Below are positions 32,669 through 41,341 of a stretch of DNA of 48,319 nucleotides, piece by piece. The translations under genes were made by a program, and so were the position numbers. The notes under the pieces are model-generated. The model made no database searches. It was not told where the DNA came from and was given only the letters and a program-made list of their open reading frames with translations. Each line of letters begins with the position of its first letter. The first letter of the stretch is position 1. This DNA is from a bacterium (GTDB taxonomy: Bacteria; Bacteroidota; Bacteroidia; Bacteroidales; Muribaculaceae), in contig SFWW01000001.1 of NCBI GenBank assembly GCA_004559845.1, positions 1-48,319 on the forward strand, written 5' to 3'.

Positions 32669-33548
32669 CGACCTATATCGCAAATTTGCATCATGTCATG
32701 TGCTGTGGCGCCTCATTTTGCTGAATGTGGGTGCGATAGTGCTGTTGCGACTGGTGTGGATTGTTTCGGAAATGTGTGGGTCGCCTGCAGTGAATTTGCT
32801 CCAATGGGTGGGTGTGCCTTCGCAAGGAGACTTGCTGTTTAGCCGACCTTGGACTCCGCTCACGTATATGTTTGCCCATTTCTCTTTGATTCACATCTTT
32901 GTGAATATGCTGTGGCTGTATTGGGTAGGCAAATTGTTTTTGCACTATTTCAATACCAAGCAGTTGGTGGCGCTGTATGTGCTCGGCGGCTTAGGTGGCG
33001 CCCTTATTTATGTGGGAGGGTATGCCTTATTGCCCATTTCCAATGCATTGTCCACGCCTTTGATAGGCGCCTCGGCTTCGGTGTTTGCCATAGCATTGGC
33101 GATAGCGGTGTATGCACCGAATCACAAAATCAGGTTTTTTTTCTTCATAGAGCCATTTTCGCTCAAATGGCTGGTGGCGGTAATGGTGGTGATGATGTTT
33201 TTGGGCAATGGCACCGAGATGGTAGGCTCTCATTTGGCTCATTTGGGTGGTGCCATAGTGGGCGTGCTCTATGGCTGGCAGATGCAAAAGGGACACGATA
33301 TCACCGTATGGCTCAACCAATGCTTTGATGCCATTGCCAATATGGCAAACCGCTTTAAACGCGCTCCCGGGCAACCCATAGGCGGCACTAAATTTCGTGG
33401 CAGTGCATCCGCTTCATCGGCTTCATCGCCCCGTCAAGCTCCCTCCGAACAAGAAATCGACATCATATTGGCGAAGCTCAAGCGCTCGGGCTATGGTGCG
33501 CTCACCGAGCACGAGAAATCCATCCTTTTTCAAGCGTCGCAAAAGTGA
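32658..33548 (+). CDS. Rhomboid family protein, second copy
   Basis: The 296 residues carry about six membrane helices followed by a soluble tail of about 70 residues rich in Ser, Ala and Pro (RGSASASSASSPRQ, then a charged helix DIILAKLKRSGYGALTEHE). The active-site helix reads GASASVFA (Ser139): the fourth residue of the GxSG motif is Ala rather than Gly. HLAHLGG (His192, His195) provides the dyad His. It should be an active or near-active rhomboid. The ATG at 32658 lies inside the end of the previous gene, so the two are translationally coupled. The tail is of a kind also seen in Bacteroidota rhomboid pairs, but its job is unknown. Confidence 0.88.
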   Translation: MIINDLYRKFASCHVLWRLILLNVGAIVLLRLVWIVSEMCGSPAVNLLQWVGVPSQGDLLFSRPWTPLTYMFAHFSLIHIFVNMLWLYWVGKLFLHYFNTKQLVALYVLGGLGGALIYVGGYALLPISNALSTPLIGASASVFAIALAIAVYAPNHKIRFFFFIEPFSLKWLVAVMVVMMFLGNGTEMVGSHLAHLGGAIVGVLYGWQMQKGHDITVWLNQCFDAIANMANRFKRAPGQPIGGTKFRGSASASSASSPRQAPSEQEIDIILAKLKRSGYGALTEHEKSILFQASQK

Positions 33549-33559
33549 AACAAATTTAT

Positions 33560-34726
33560 ATGATTGATGAGATGAAAGCAGGAACCAAAACCTATATATT
33601 ACGCATAGTAAAGACTGTGGGCATATTGCTCACCGTGGTGCTATCTTTGGTGATGATATATGCCGCTTATTGTGGCACCACTCATCCCGACGATAGCAAA
33701 ATTGCCCCGTTGGCAGTGCTGGCATTTCCTTTTCTGCTGGCAATAGAAGTGGCGGTGGGCTTGGCGTGGCTGATTGTGCGTATGTGGCGATGCTCGCTCA
33801 TTGTGTGGGTGTCGATGCTCATAGCATGGCCTTCGGTGAGTGTGGTGTGCCCGCTCAATATGTTTCCCCACACCTACACCCCGAAGGAAGATTCCACCAA
33901 ATTTAAGGTGCTTACCTTTAATGTGGAGAACTTTAAATTGGCATACTATACCGATAAAGAAAAAGAGCGCCGCGAGGGCGAAGCCACTGCACGCTACATT
34001 TTGGAGCAAGATGCCGATGTGGTGTTGCTCCAAGAGGCTTCGCTGTCTGCCGACTTCAATGAATTGCCTTTTATGGATGCGCTGAAAAAGGTGTATCCCT
34101 ACCGCGACCACGGCTACCATGATCAAGTGATTCTCTCTAAGCATCCCTATCAGCCGGTAGTGGACGACTCGATTAAAAACGGCTTTGCCTCACCCGACAA
34201 CCCGCTCAACAGCTACCACTTTTATTGTCGTGCCTTCGATGTGCTCGTGCCCGGGCATAAAGTGAGATTTTTCAATGTGCATCTCCATTCGCTGAGTCTA
34301 TCGCACAACGATAAAAAATTTTATATGGATTTAACCAATTTGAAAACCCAAGGCGAAACCGCTCAAGCCAAAAAAGCCGGCAAGAGTTTGGTGAGCAAAA
34401 TCAATAGCGCATTCCGCGAGCATGCCAAAGAAACCGCCTTGATTCGGCAAGTGATTAATCAGAGTGATGCCAATGTGATTGTGTGTGGCGACTTCAATGA
34501 TGTGCCCCTCTCGTATGCCTACCGCACCGTGATGGGCAACGACCTCACCGATGCATGGGTGAAATGCGGTTTTGGTCCCACCACCACCTACAACAATAAT
34601 CGACTCTTCTTTAAAATCGACCATGTGATGTATAGAGGCGATATGGAGGCGGTGGAAATTCACCGCCACAAAGCGGGGGCGAGCGACCACTATCCTTTGG
34701 TCACCACCTTTGTGTGGAAGCGATAA
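33560..34726 (+). CDS. Membrane-anchored endonuclease/exonuclease/phosphatase family protein
   Basis: The 388 residues start with three hydrophobic segments (about residues 13-35, 45-65 and 72-92). The EEP domain runs from KFKVLTFNVENFKL, with the metal-site Glu in LLQEA, to CGDFNDVP and the final SDHYPL (Asp-His). This is the complete set of EEP motifs, so hydrolysis of phosphodiesters or phosphoesters is likely, facing the periplasm by inference. A GTG at 33545, overlapping the previous stop as GTGA, is an alternative start five codons upstream. It is the third gene of a rhomboid-rhomboid-EEP operon, an arrangement recurrent in Bacteroidota, though its purpose is unknown. Confidence 0.87.
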   Translation: MIDEMKAGTKTYILRIVKTVGILLTVVLSLVMIYAAYCGTTHPDDSKIAPLAVLAFPFLLAIEVAVGLAWLIVRMWRCSLIVWVSMLIAWPSVSVVCPLNMFPHTYTPKEDSTKFKVLTFNVENFKLAYYTDKEKERREGEATARYILEQDADVVLLQEASLSADFNELPFMDALKKVYPYRDHGYHDQVILSKHPYQPVVDDSIKNGFASPDNPLNSYHFYCRAFDVLVPGHKVRFFNVHLHSLSLSHNDKKFYMDLTNLKTQGETAQAKKAGKSLVSKINSAFREHAKETALIRQVINQSDANVIVCGDFNDVPLSYAYRTVMGNDLTDAWVKCGFGPTTTYNNNRLFFKIDHVMYRGDMEAVEIHRHKAGASDHYPLVTTFVWKR

Positions 34727-34765
34727 GTGAGATTAAAGCATAGCGAAATCATAAAACAATATTGA

Positions 34766-36283
34766 ATGATGAAAAAAGGTGCAAGTGTAGTGTTTTCCGT
34801 ATTGCTTTTGGGCGGTATGATGGCGTCCGGTGTGATGAACGGTGCTCAGATGGCTTCCGATTATAATGATTGGGTGAATGATACGGTGGCAGTGGATTCC
34901 ATTTTTGAAGATAGTGTGGCGCTGATTGATTATTCCGATGAAGTGACCGACGATTATGATGTAGACCCTTCTGCCGGCAATGTGATTGAGGTGAGTGGCG
35001 ATGGTGGCGCCTATTTTAAATGCGTGGTAAATGCCGACGGGCGGACCGTGACCCTTGTGGAAGGCAATGCCAATGGCTCGTCGGAGCTCACGATTCCATT
35101 TTTACTGGAAGATGATGACTTCACCTATTACCTTACAGGCATCGATGGCAATGCTTTCCGTGCAGATGCAGCAAGCGAGCATCCTCTAAGCGGAGTGAAG
35201 CATTTATACATTGCCAACGGGATAGCGTATGTGGGGAAGAATGCGTTTGCCGATGCCCCCGATTTGCAAACCGTGACTTTACCCTCTTCGCTGAAAAGGA
35301 TATCAGCAGGTATGTTTTTTAATTGCAAGCAGTTGGTGGCTGTTAGCATTCCAGTTGATGCAAATCTGGATGCGATAGAAAAACTGGCATTTGCCGGATG
35401 TAGCTCCCTTGCATCTTTTGAAATTCCCGCTTCTGTAAGCGATATTGAAGAAACTGCCTGGATGGGCTGTACCTCATTGACCGACTTTGTGCTTCACGGC
35501 GAAAATAGCTACTTGCACGTGGACCATGGTGCTCTATATGATTGCCACGGCGTTTTGCTCCATTATTCGGCAGCTAAAGCCGACAAGCGATATGCAGTGC
35601 GATTTGGAACGCTAAGGGTGGGCAATGCGGCATTTAGCGGTAATCCCTACATTGAAGAGGTGGAGTTGCCAATCACTGTGGATTTGATTTCCGATGGTGT
35701 ATTTAAGAATTGTGCTTCGTTGCGAAAAGTGCAGTTTGCCGGCGCAATCACTGCCATCGGTCGCCATGCTTTTGAGCAATGTCCCAATTTGGCGAAAATC
35801 ACCTTATATGGCAATCCGGATTTCACCGAGGACTTTGATGCCCACACTAAGGTGGTGGTAGCGCCCCAAGAGCCTCCCATAGTGCTGCCTCAATCTGAGC
35901 AAGGCGTTTTGGCTTCGGTGCTCGAGTACGTTTCCACCTCAAGCTGTTTGCTTACCGAAGAGATAGCAAACAACGAAAACTATGGTTTTCCGGCAAGTCT
36001 TGGCAAAGGCAGGTGGGCTGTATATGGCAATTCCGGACCCAAGAATGGAGTGCTGAAAGTGCTTGAAGCCATCCCCGCCGATATGCTGGCTTTGAAAGTC
36101 GATTTTGCAGACCACAAAGTGCTTCGCGTGTATCTTGAAAAGAGCGATACGCTCCATCCGAAGTTGCTTTTCTTTACTGCCGGCACCGGTGGTAACGACC
36201 TTATTTTGGCATATTTCGAAGACGGCAATTTGCAAGAAATTGAGAAAGAGATTGAGAAGATAAAACACAATATCGGGTCTTGA
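34766..36283 (+). CDS. BspA-like leucine-rich repeat protein, secreted
   Basis: The 505 residues have an N-terminal signal-like segment (about 4-25), an acidic stretch rich in Asp (about 30-70), then LRR_5/BspA repeats about 100-350 (AFADAPDLQTVTLPSSLKRI, AFAGCSSLASFEIPASVSDI, VFKNCASLRKVQFAGAITAI). A C-terminal domain of about 110 residues (KGRWAVYGNSGPKNGVLKVLE) ends in a charged helix (EIEKEIEKIKH). The repeat type is shared with the 1209-residue protein at 15977, but this one lacks the BIG2 domains and the sorting-type tail. It probably sits in the periplasm or on the surface. It follows the EEP gene by 39 bases on the same strand and could be co-transcribed. Confidence 0.8.
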   Translation: MMKKGASVVFSVLLLGGMMASGVMNGAQMASDYNDWVNDTVAVDSIFEDSVALIDYSDEVTDDYDVDPSAGNVIEVSGDGGAYFKCVVNADGRTVTLVEGNANGSSELTIPFLLEDDDFTYYLTGIDGNAFRADAASEHPLSGVKHLYIANGIAYVGKNAFADAPDLQTVTLPSSLKRISAGMFFNCKQLVAVSIPVDANLDAIEKLAFAGCSSLASFEIPASVSDIEETAWMGCTSLTDFVLHGENSYLHVDHGALYDCHGVLLHYSAAKADKRYAVRFGTLRVGNAAFSGNPYIEEVELPITVDLISDGVFKNCASLRKVQFAGAITAIGRHAFEQCPNLAKITLYGNPDFTEDFDAHTKVVVAPQEPPIVLPQSEQGVLASVLEYVSTSSCLLTEEIANNENYGFPASLGKGRWAVYGNSGPKNGVLKVLEAIPADMLALKVDFADHKVLRVYLEKSDTLHPKLLFFTAGTGGNDLILAYFEDGNLQEIEKEIEKIKHNIGS

Positions 36284-36341
36284 TACTTTTGGCTCAGAAG
36301 CTCAGAAGAAGCTCAGAAGTGAAGACGAAAGTGGTGTTCTT

Positions 36342-36349
36342 TAGCTTTG
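36342..36349 (+). promoter_or_regulatory. Possible -7 element of the M3 peptidase gene
   Basis: TAGCTTTG fits TAnnTTTG, 42 bases before the ATG. The upstream sequence (36290-36322) is an imperfect tandem of GCTCAGAAG and offers no clear -33 box. Confidence 0.4.
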
Positions 36350-36390
36350 ATATGAAACTTGAAAACAAATTTTTTAATTTACAATAAGAT

Positions 36391-38511
36391 ATGAAAACTA
36401 TTATTTTATCCATCATTGCTGCGGGGTGCTTGGCACTGCCGGCAGCAGGAGCAAAAAAGAAAGCTGTGAAACAGGAAAATCCGTTTTTGGCGCCCTATAC
36501 TGCCAAGTATGGGATACCGCCATTTGAAGAAATTAAAATCGAGCACTATCTGCCGGCGCTTGAAATTGGTATCAAGCAGCACAACGATGAAATCAACGCT
36601 ATCGTGGTGAAGCGCTCGCGTCCCGATTTCGAGAACACCGTGCTGGCATTGGACATGAGCGGCGAAGTATATAATAAGGTGTCGAGCGTGTTTATGGCGC
36701 TGAGCGAAAGTAATGCCACGCCGGAAATGCAAGAGCTGGCAAAAACACTATCGCCTATGCTCACCGCACACGCCGATGAGGTGTATATGAACGCCGAACT
36801 CTTTAAGCGTATCAAAGATGTGCACGACAATGCCGACGCCCTCGGACTCAACCCCGTGCAAAAGCGACTCACCGACAAATACTACAAGCGATTCGTGCGC
36901 AATGGCGCCCTGCTGAGCGCTGCCGACCAAGACACGCTCAAGAGCATCAACTCGCGTTTGGCTACACTCCAACTCAATTTCCTCACCAATGTGATGAGCG
37001 AAATTGCCAACAACTATGTGGTGGTGGACCAAGCAGAACGCCTTGCCGGACTTCCACAAACCACCATCGATGCCGCCGCTAAATTGGCTGCCGATAAGGG
37101 TATGCCGGGCAAGTGGCTTTTTACCGCATCATCATCGTCGCGCTTGGCTGTGCTTTGTGGTGCCGACGACAGAGGGCTTCGCGAAGAAATGTATAAAATG
37201 TATATGGCTACATGCAGCCGCGGTAATGAATTCGACAATAGCGCAAACATCAACGAGATTTTGAAACTGCGCCAGCGCAAAGCAAAATTGCTGGGCTTCG
37301 ACACCTTTGCCGACTATGCCATCGACCCGGTGATGGCAAAAACCGTGGAATCGGCAGAAAACCTGTTGCTCTCCATTTGGAAGCCTGCCATCAAAAAGGT
37401 GGAAGAAGAAGTGGCTGACCTTCAAGCCTATGCCGACAAACACGGAGCCGGTATCACCATCCAACCGTGGGACTATTACTATTATGCCGAAAAGGTGAAA
37501 GCAGAAAAGTTTAGCTTTAGCGAAGACGATGTGCGTCCCTATTTCCAAATTGATAATGTGGTGGAAAACGGGCTCTTCTATATCGCCAACAAACTCTATG
37601 GCCTCACCTTTACCAAGATGCCGAAGGCTCCGAAGTATTATCCCGAAGTGAACGTTTACGACGTGAAAGATGCCAAAGGCAACCACGTGGCGGTGTTTAT
37701 GACCGACTATTTCCAACGCCCCATCAAGGCGCAAGGCGCATGGATGATGGAATTGAGCCAAGGCTACAATTTCGATGGTAAGAGCGAACGCCCCATCGTG
37801 TATAATGTGGGCAACTTCACCGCGCCTACCAAAAACATGCCATCGCTTCTTTCGCTCGACGAAGTGGAAACAGCATTCCACGAATTCGGACACGCTCTCC
37901 ATGGTATGCTTTCACAAGCTGCCTACAAGGGGTTGGCCGGCACGAGCATCGACCGTGATATGGTGGAACTCCCTTCGCAACTCAACGAACACTGGATGCT
38001 CGTGCCTGAAGTGCTGAAAAATTATGCCAAGCACTACAAAACAGGTGAAGTGATTCCGCAAAACTTGGTCGACAAACTCATTGAATCCAGCAAATTCAAC
38101 CAAGGATTTATGACTACCGAATTGGTGGGTGCAGCTTTGCTCGACATTGAATGGCACAAGGTGAACTGGTGCGACAACATTGATGTGAAAGCCTTTGAAA
38201 AATATATTTCAAGAAAATTGGGCAAACCATCTGTGATTGAATATCGCTACAGAAGTCCTTACTTTAAACACATTTTCGGCAGCGACGAATACGCTTGCGG
38301 CTACTACACTTACCTCTGGGCACAGGTGCTTGAAGCCGACGCTTGGAAGCGATTCGTGGAAGAAGGTCCGCTCAACGTGAACACTGCCACCGACTACAAA
38401 ACCTACATCCTTGAAGCCGGCGACACTGAAGATGCAATGACCCTCTACAAAAAATTCCGCGGCCACGAGCCCGACGCCGAAGCCCTCCTCAACCAAAGAG
38501 GCCTGAAATAA
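36391..38511 (+). CDS. dcp: M3 family metallopeptidase (peptidyl-dipeptidase Dcp type)
   Basis: The 706 residues, including a signal peptide (about 1-20, IILSIIAAGCLALPAAGA), match Dcp/oligopeptidase A length. The zinc motif HEFGHALH lies at about 496-503, followed by the third ligand region in the DMVELPSQLNEHW segment. The start NPFLAPYTAKYGIPPFEEIKIEHYLPALEIGI is typical of the family in Bacteroidota. It removes dipeptides from the C-termini of oligopeptides. The signal peptide places it in the periplasm, where it would complete the digestion of imported peptides. It appears to be monocistronic, with a terminator at 38552. Confidence 0.93.
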   Translation: MKTIILSIIAAGCLALPAAGAKKKAVKQENPFLAPYTAKYGIPPFEEIKIEHYLPALEIGIKQHNDEINAIVVKRSRPDFENTVLALDMSGEVYNKVSSVFMALSESNATPEMQELAKTLSPMLTAHADEVYMNAELFKRIKDVHDNADALGLNPVQKRLTDKYYKRFVRNGALLSAADQDTLKSINSRLATLQLNFLTNVMSEIANNYVVVDQAERLAGLPQTTIDAAAKLAADKGMPGKWLFTASSSSRLAVLCGADDRGLREEMYKMYMATCSRGNEFDNSANINEILKLRQRKAKLLGFDTFADYAIDPVMAKTVESAENLLLSIWKPAIKKVEEEVADLQAYADKHGAGITIQPWDYYYYAEKVKAEKFSFSEDDVRPYFQIDNVVENGLFYIANKLYGLTFTKMPKAPKYYPEVNVYDVKDAKGNHVAVFMTDYFQRPIKAQGAWMMELSQGYNFDGKSERPIVYNVGNFTAPTKNMPSLLSLDEVETAFHEFGHALHGMLSQAAYKGLAGTSIDRDMVELPSQLNEHWMLVPEVLKNYAKHYKTGEVIPQNLVDKLIESSKFNQGFMTTELVGAALLDIEWHKVNWCDNIDVKAFEKYISRKLGKPSVIEYRYRSPYFKHIFGSDEYACGYYTYLWAQVLEADAWKRFVEEGPLNVNTATDYKTYILEAGDTEDAMTLYKKFRGHEPDAEALLNQRGLK

Positions 38512-38551
38512 ATTCAAGAAAGAAATTAAATTTCTTATTCTATAAATAACA

Positions 38552-38590
38552 AGTGCTGGATTTCGCGTCAGAAATTCAGCACTTTCTTTT
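38552..38590 (+). terminator. dcp terminator
   Basis: AGTGCTGGATTTC (38552-38564) pairs with GAAATTCAGCACT (38571-38583), with one mismatch, and is followed by a T-rich run on the plus strand. Confidence 0.7.
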
Positions 38591-38618
38591 CTTTACCACC
38601 CAATTGAATATTTGTTGG

Positions 38619-38852
38619 CTATTTGTTTTCTTCTTTCTCGGTCATTTCGCGCCACACTTCTTCAGCCAAGTATTTATCGCTGCGACAGTGGAGGTCGGCC
38701 ACACCATCTTCAATTAGGGTGAAAGTTTCGGATTTATAAAACATATCCATTGCTTTTTCTAACGAGGTGTTGTGCAATGCGCTGATTTCCGATATGATGC
38801 GAGAATATTTGCTCTCTAATATGGCATATAATGCTTCATCTTTGTCGTTCAT
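38619..38852 (-). CDS. DUF3791 family small protein (distal member of the cassette)
   Basis: The 77 residues are mostly helical: DEALYAILESKYSRIISEISALHNTSLEKAMDMFYKSETFTLIEDGVADLHCRSDKYLAEEVW. The pattern of an N-terminal helix, an AMDMFYxSE turn, and a C-terminal YLAEE helix fits the DUF3791 small proteins that travel with DUF3990. Its start overlaps the DUF3990 stop by four bases (ATGA). The role is not known; an antitoxin or specificity partner is an inference from size, charge and coupling. Confidence 0.75.
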   Translation of the reverse strand: MNDKDEALYAILESKYSRIISEISALHNTSLEKAMDMFYKSETFTLIEDGVADLHCRSDKYLAEEVWREMTEKEENK

Positions 38853-39319
38853 AATTTTTTACTGCTTTTGAATGTTAGAAAATCATTGATGACGGCTTGA
38901 CTGCGAATACAGATTTGCATATTAGGTTTTGTGTACACAAGCCTTTTAAGGGCTTCTTGCTTACTGATATAGCCTGCAAAATACAAATCAACTGTGCGGA
39001 ATATCTGGTCGTCGGCTATGCCTCCAATAATGATGTCGGCATCGTCGGGAATGTCGCCAGAGCGGCACGCCATAATATAGTCGAGCCATCGCTCATCGTA
39101 AGCTTCAAATTTAGTGACTTTCCGCTTGCTATAGTTGTCAGATAGTTCATAAGTGTTTATCCAAGCATCTTTACCTCTTCTTGAAAAGCGTTCGGCGTAT
39201 TTTACTGCTTGTTCGGGAATGATAGTGACATAGAAGCCTGGTCCGAAATCCAAATATTTTCGGGAATGTGAAGTGTCGGGGGCTGTGATCTCGGTGTATG
39301 ATGCGTGATATACTATCAT
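38849..39319 (-). CDS. DUF3990 protein (ADP-ribosyltransferase-like fold suspected)
   Basis: The 156 residues show the DUF3990 signature: YHASYTEI (Tyr4, His5) at the start, LDFGPGFYVT (Tyr30) with QAVKYAERF, FEAYDERWLDYIMACR, DADIIIGGIADDQIFRTV and NMQICIRS (Gln135). The arrangement of a first-strand His, a Gly-Phe-Tyr strand and a late polar residue resembles the H-Y-[EQ] layout of ADP-ribosyltransferases. I recall DUF3990 as being placed near that group, but cannot check it here. The gene is sandwiched between two DUF3791 genes and overlaps both by four bases (ATGA at each end), so the three proteins are made together. It is cytoplasmic, with no signal peptide. Confidence 0.78.
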   Translation of the reverse strand: MIVYHASYTEITAPDTSHSRKYLDFGPGFYVTIIPEQAVKYAERFSRRGKDAWINTYELSDNYSKRKVTKFEAYDERWLDYIMACRSGDIPDDADIIIGGIADDQIFRTVDLYFAGYISKQEALKRLVYTKPNMQICIRSQAVINDFLTFKSSKKL

Positions 39320-39531
39320 TTGATTACTCCTTTCTCTTGCATGTAATTGGTGAGGTCGTCCATCAAGTATTCCTTGCTGAAAGAGTGTAGCACATCGTAA
39401 CTGGGAATGATGTAGTCGGAAAGTATGTTGGAAGTTTTCAGCTTCTGATAAACTTCTTTTTGTGGAATGCCCAGCCTTCGGGAGAGGTTGCCGATGATGT
39501 ATGTTATGAATCCAATATTTGCCGTGTTCAT
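39316..39531 (-). CDS. DUF3791 family small protein (first gene of the cassette)
   Basis: The 71 residues (from the ATG at 39531) read MNTANIGFITYIIGNLSRRLG, then EVYQKLKTSNILSDYIIPSYDVLHSFSKEYLMDDLTNYM. The SYDVLHSxSxEYLMDDL motif is the typical end of the DUF3791 family. A longer open frame to 39720 runs through the promoter and into the divergent gene, so it is rejected. It starts the operon, its stop codon overlaps the DUF3990 start, and it shares the intergenic region with the divergent C69 peptidase. Its function is not known; it could be an antitoxin to the DUF3990 protein. Confidence 0.78.
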   Translation of the reverse strand: MNTANIGFITYIIGNLSRRLGIPQKEVYQKLKTSNILSDYIIPSYDVLHSFSKEYLMDDLTNYMQEKGVIK

Positions 39532-39552
39532 AGTAAAATACTTTAGTATGAG

Positions 39553-39560
39553 CAAAGTTA
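39553..39560 (-). promoter_or_regulatory. -7 element of the DUF3791-DUF3990 cassette
   Basis: TAACTTTG on the minus strand, 22 bases before the ATG at 39531. The nearest TTTG is at 39574-39577, giving a short spacer of 13 bases, so the -33 box is uncertain. Confidence 0.45.
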
Positions 39561-39583
39561 ATGAAATTTCTGACAAAAGTGGG

Positions 39584-39614
39584 TTTGGGGATAGGTTTTT
39601 TTGTTGTATTTTTG
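39584..39614 (+). promoter_or_regulatory. Promoter of the C69 peptidase gene
   Basis: TTTG (39584-39587), a 19-base spacer and TATTTTTG (39607-39614) fit the consensus, about 38 bases before the start codon. It lies back to back with the cassette promoter. Confidence 0.6.
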
Positions 39615-39652
39615 TGGCGATTAGTGATTGATTACTATAAATAATGTTAGAT

Positions 39653-41134
39653 ATGAGAAAAAAGTTGATTGCTTTTTTTGTGGCGGTGATGGCTGTCGCT
39701 GCCCAGAGTGTGGCTTGCACGAGTGTGATTGTGGGTAAGGATGCGAGTGTGGATGGATCGGTGATGTGTACTTACAGTTGCGACTCGTATGGCACATTCC
39801 ACCCGATGTATCATTTCCCTGCTGCGAAGCATGAGAAAGGGAAGATGCTGAAAATTTACGACCGCGACACCCGTGTGTATCATGGCGAGATTCCTGAAGC
39901 ACCTATCACCTACAATGTGGTAGGCAATATCAATGAATGGCAAGTGACCATTGGCGAAACCACTTTCGGTGGCCGCTCCGAGCTTATCGACACCACTGGC
40001 ATCATGGACTATGGTTCGCTGATGACGGTGGCACTGCAGCGTGCAAAAACCGCCCGTGAGGCTTTGCAAGTGATGACTTCTGTGGCAGAAACCTATGGCT
40101 ACAACAGCAGTGGCGAATCCTTCACTGTGTGCGACCCCAATGAGGCGTGGATTTTGGAGATGGTGGGCTGTGGCGCCGGCAGCAAGCAAGTGGCTTGGGT
40201 GGCTGTTCGCATTCCCGATGATGCCATTAGTGCCCATGCCAATCATTCACGCATTCACCGTTTTAATCAAAAGGATAAGAAAAACGTGATGTGGTCGAAA
40301 AATTGCATTGCATTTGCTCGCGAAAAGGGATGGTTTAGCGGTAAGGATGCAGAGTTTAGTTTTTCGAAGGCTTATTGCCCGGCAGATTTCGGAGCTTTGC
40401 GCTATTGCGAGGCTCGAGTGTGGGCGTTTTTTAACCATTTTCAACAGGGTTTTGAAAAATATTTGCCGTATGCCATGGGCGAAAACCCCGATGCCGAACC
40501 AATGCCTTTGTGGGTGGTGCCGGACAAAAAACTCGCGTTGCAAGATGTGGTGAATGTGCTCCACGACCACTACGAGGGTACGCCTATGGCGCTGGACAAC
40601 GACCCCGGGCAGGGCATTTATGAAGCCCCTTATAGGCCCACACCGCTTTCGTATGAGATGAATGGGAAATCGTACTTCAATGAGCGCCCCATTTCCACCC
40701 AGCAGAGTGCCTTTGTGTGGATAGCGCAGATGCGTGCCCACATGCCGCGCGAAGTGGGTGGCGTGCTGTGGTTTGTGAACGACGACGCCAATATGGCGCC
40801 TTTCACACCCGTGTATTGCGCCAACACCGATGTGCCTGAGTGCTATAAGGAGAAGAATTGTGATGCCGTTACGTTTTCTTTTGAAAATGCTTTTTGGGTG
40901 TGCAATTGGGTGAGCAATATGGTGTATCCGCGCTATAGTATGATGATGCCCACCTTGGCAACAGTCCGCGATTCGTTGCAGACCGATTTCTTTACCCGCC
41001 AGCCGCAAGTGGAGGCGGAAGCGCTGAAATTGCAGGCAGAGAATCCGGAGGCTTGTGTGGCTTTGCTCACTTCGTATAGCAAGCAAAAAGGTGCGCAAAT
41101 GCTCTCGGCATGGAATAATCTTGCAAAAAACTGA
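39653..41134 (+). CDS. C69 family dipeptidase, reading frame ends early
   Basis: The protein has a signal peptide ending just before CTSVIVGKDASVDGSVM. Cys22 would become the N-terminal nucleophile, as in PepD-type Ntn hydrolases. Domain motifs follow: GEIPEAPITYNVVGNINEWQVTIGETTFGGR, GSLMTVALQRAKTAREAL, and FTVCDPNEAWILEMV. C69 enzymes cleave dipeptides, here in the periplasm. The frame stops at 41134 right after a run of six A (GCA AAA AAC TGA), but another frame carries on with the expected family C-terminus from 41131 to 41313 (see that entry). Either a single base was lost (in evolution or in assembly), or a -1 frameshift is used. ATGs at 39644 and 39653 are both possible. Confidence 0.88.
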   Translation: MRKKLIAFFVAVMAVAAQSVACTSVIVGKDASVDGSVMCTYSCDSYGTFHPMYHFPAAKHEKGKMLKIYDRDTRVYHGEIPEAPITYNVVGNINEWQVTIGETTFGGRSELIDTTGIMDYGSLMTVALQRAKTAREALQVMTSVAETYGYNSSGESFTVCDPNEAWILEMVGCGAGSKQVAWVAVRIPDDAISAHANHSRIHRFNQKDKKNVMWSKNCIAFAREKGWFSGKDAEFSFSKAYCPADFGALRYCEARVWAFFNHFQQGFEKYLPYAMGENPDAEPMPLWVVPDKKLALQDVVNVLHDHYEGTPMALDNDPGQGIYEAPYRPTPLSYEMNGKSYFNERPISTQQSAFVWIAQMRAHMPREVGGVLWFVNDDANMAPFTPVYCANTDVPECYKEKNCDAVTFSFENAFWVCNWVSNMVYPRYSMMMPTLATVRDSLQTDFFTRQPQVEAEALKLQAENPEACVALLTSYSKQKGAQMLSAWNNLAKN

Positions 41135-41313
41135 TTGTAAAATTCAACGACGGCATTTGCAAGGTGGAAGAAAATGGCAAATTCGTGAAAAAGAAGGGCA
41201 ATTTCGTGCCGAAGTTCGTTCGCCCGGGCTATAGCGAAAAAGTGAAGAAATTTATGATTCAGCACACCGGCAATCGGTTTGAAATTCCCCAATGGGGCAC
41301 TTCCGAGCACTAA
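41131..41313 (+). other. Out-of-frame C-terminal end of the C69 peptidase (60 aa)
   Basis: Read in the -1 frame relative to the gene before it, this segment gives LIVKFNDGICKVEENGKF, KKKGNFVPKFVRPGYSEKV and ends with NRFEIPQWGTSEH and TAA. This is the usual ending of Bacteroidota C69 peptidases (LIVKYNDG...RPGYP...PEW). The heptamer A AAA AAC (41125-41131) sits in the correct phase directly at the change of frame, so a -1 slip would fuse the two parts into one protein of about 553 residues. Confidence 0.75.
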
Positions 41314-41341
41314 TCCGGCAGAATTGAATTGCAAAAAAATT

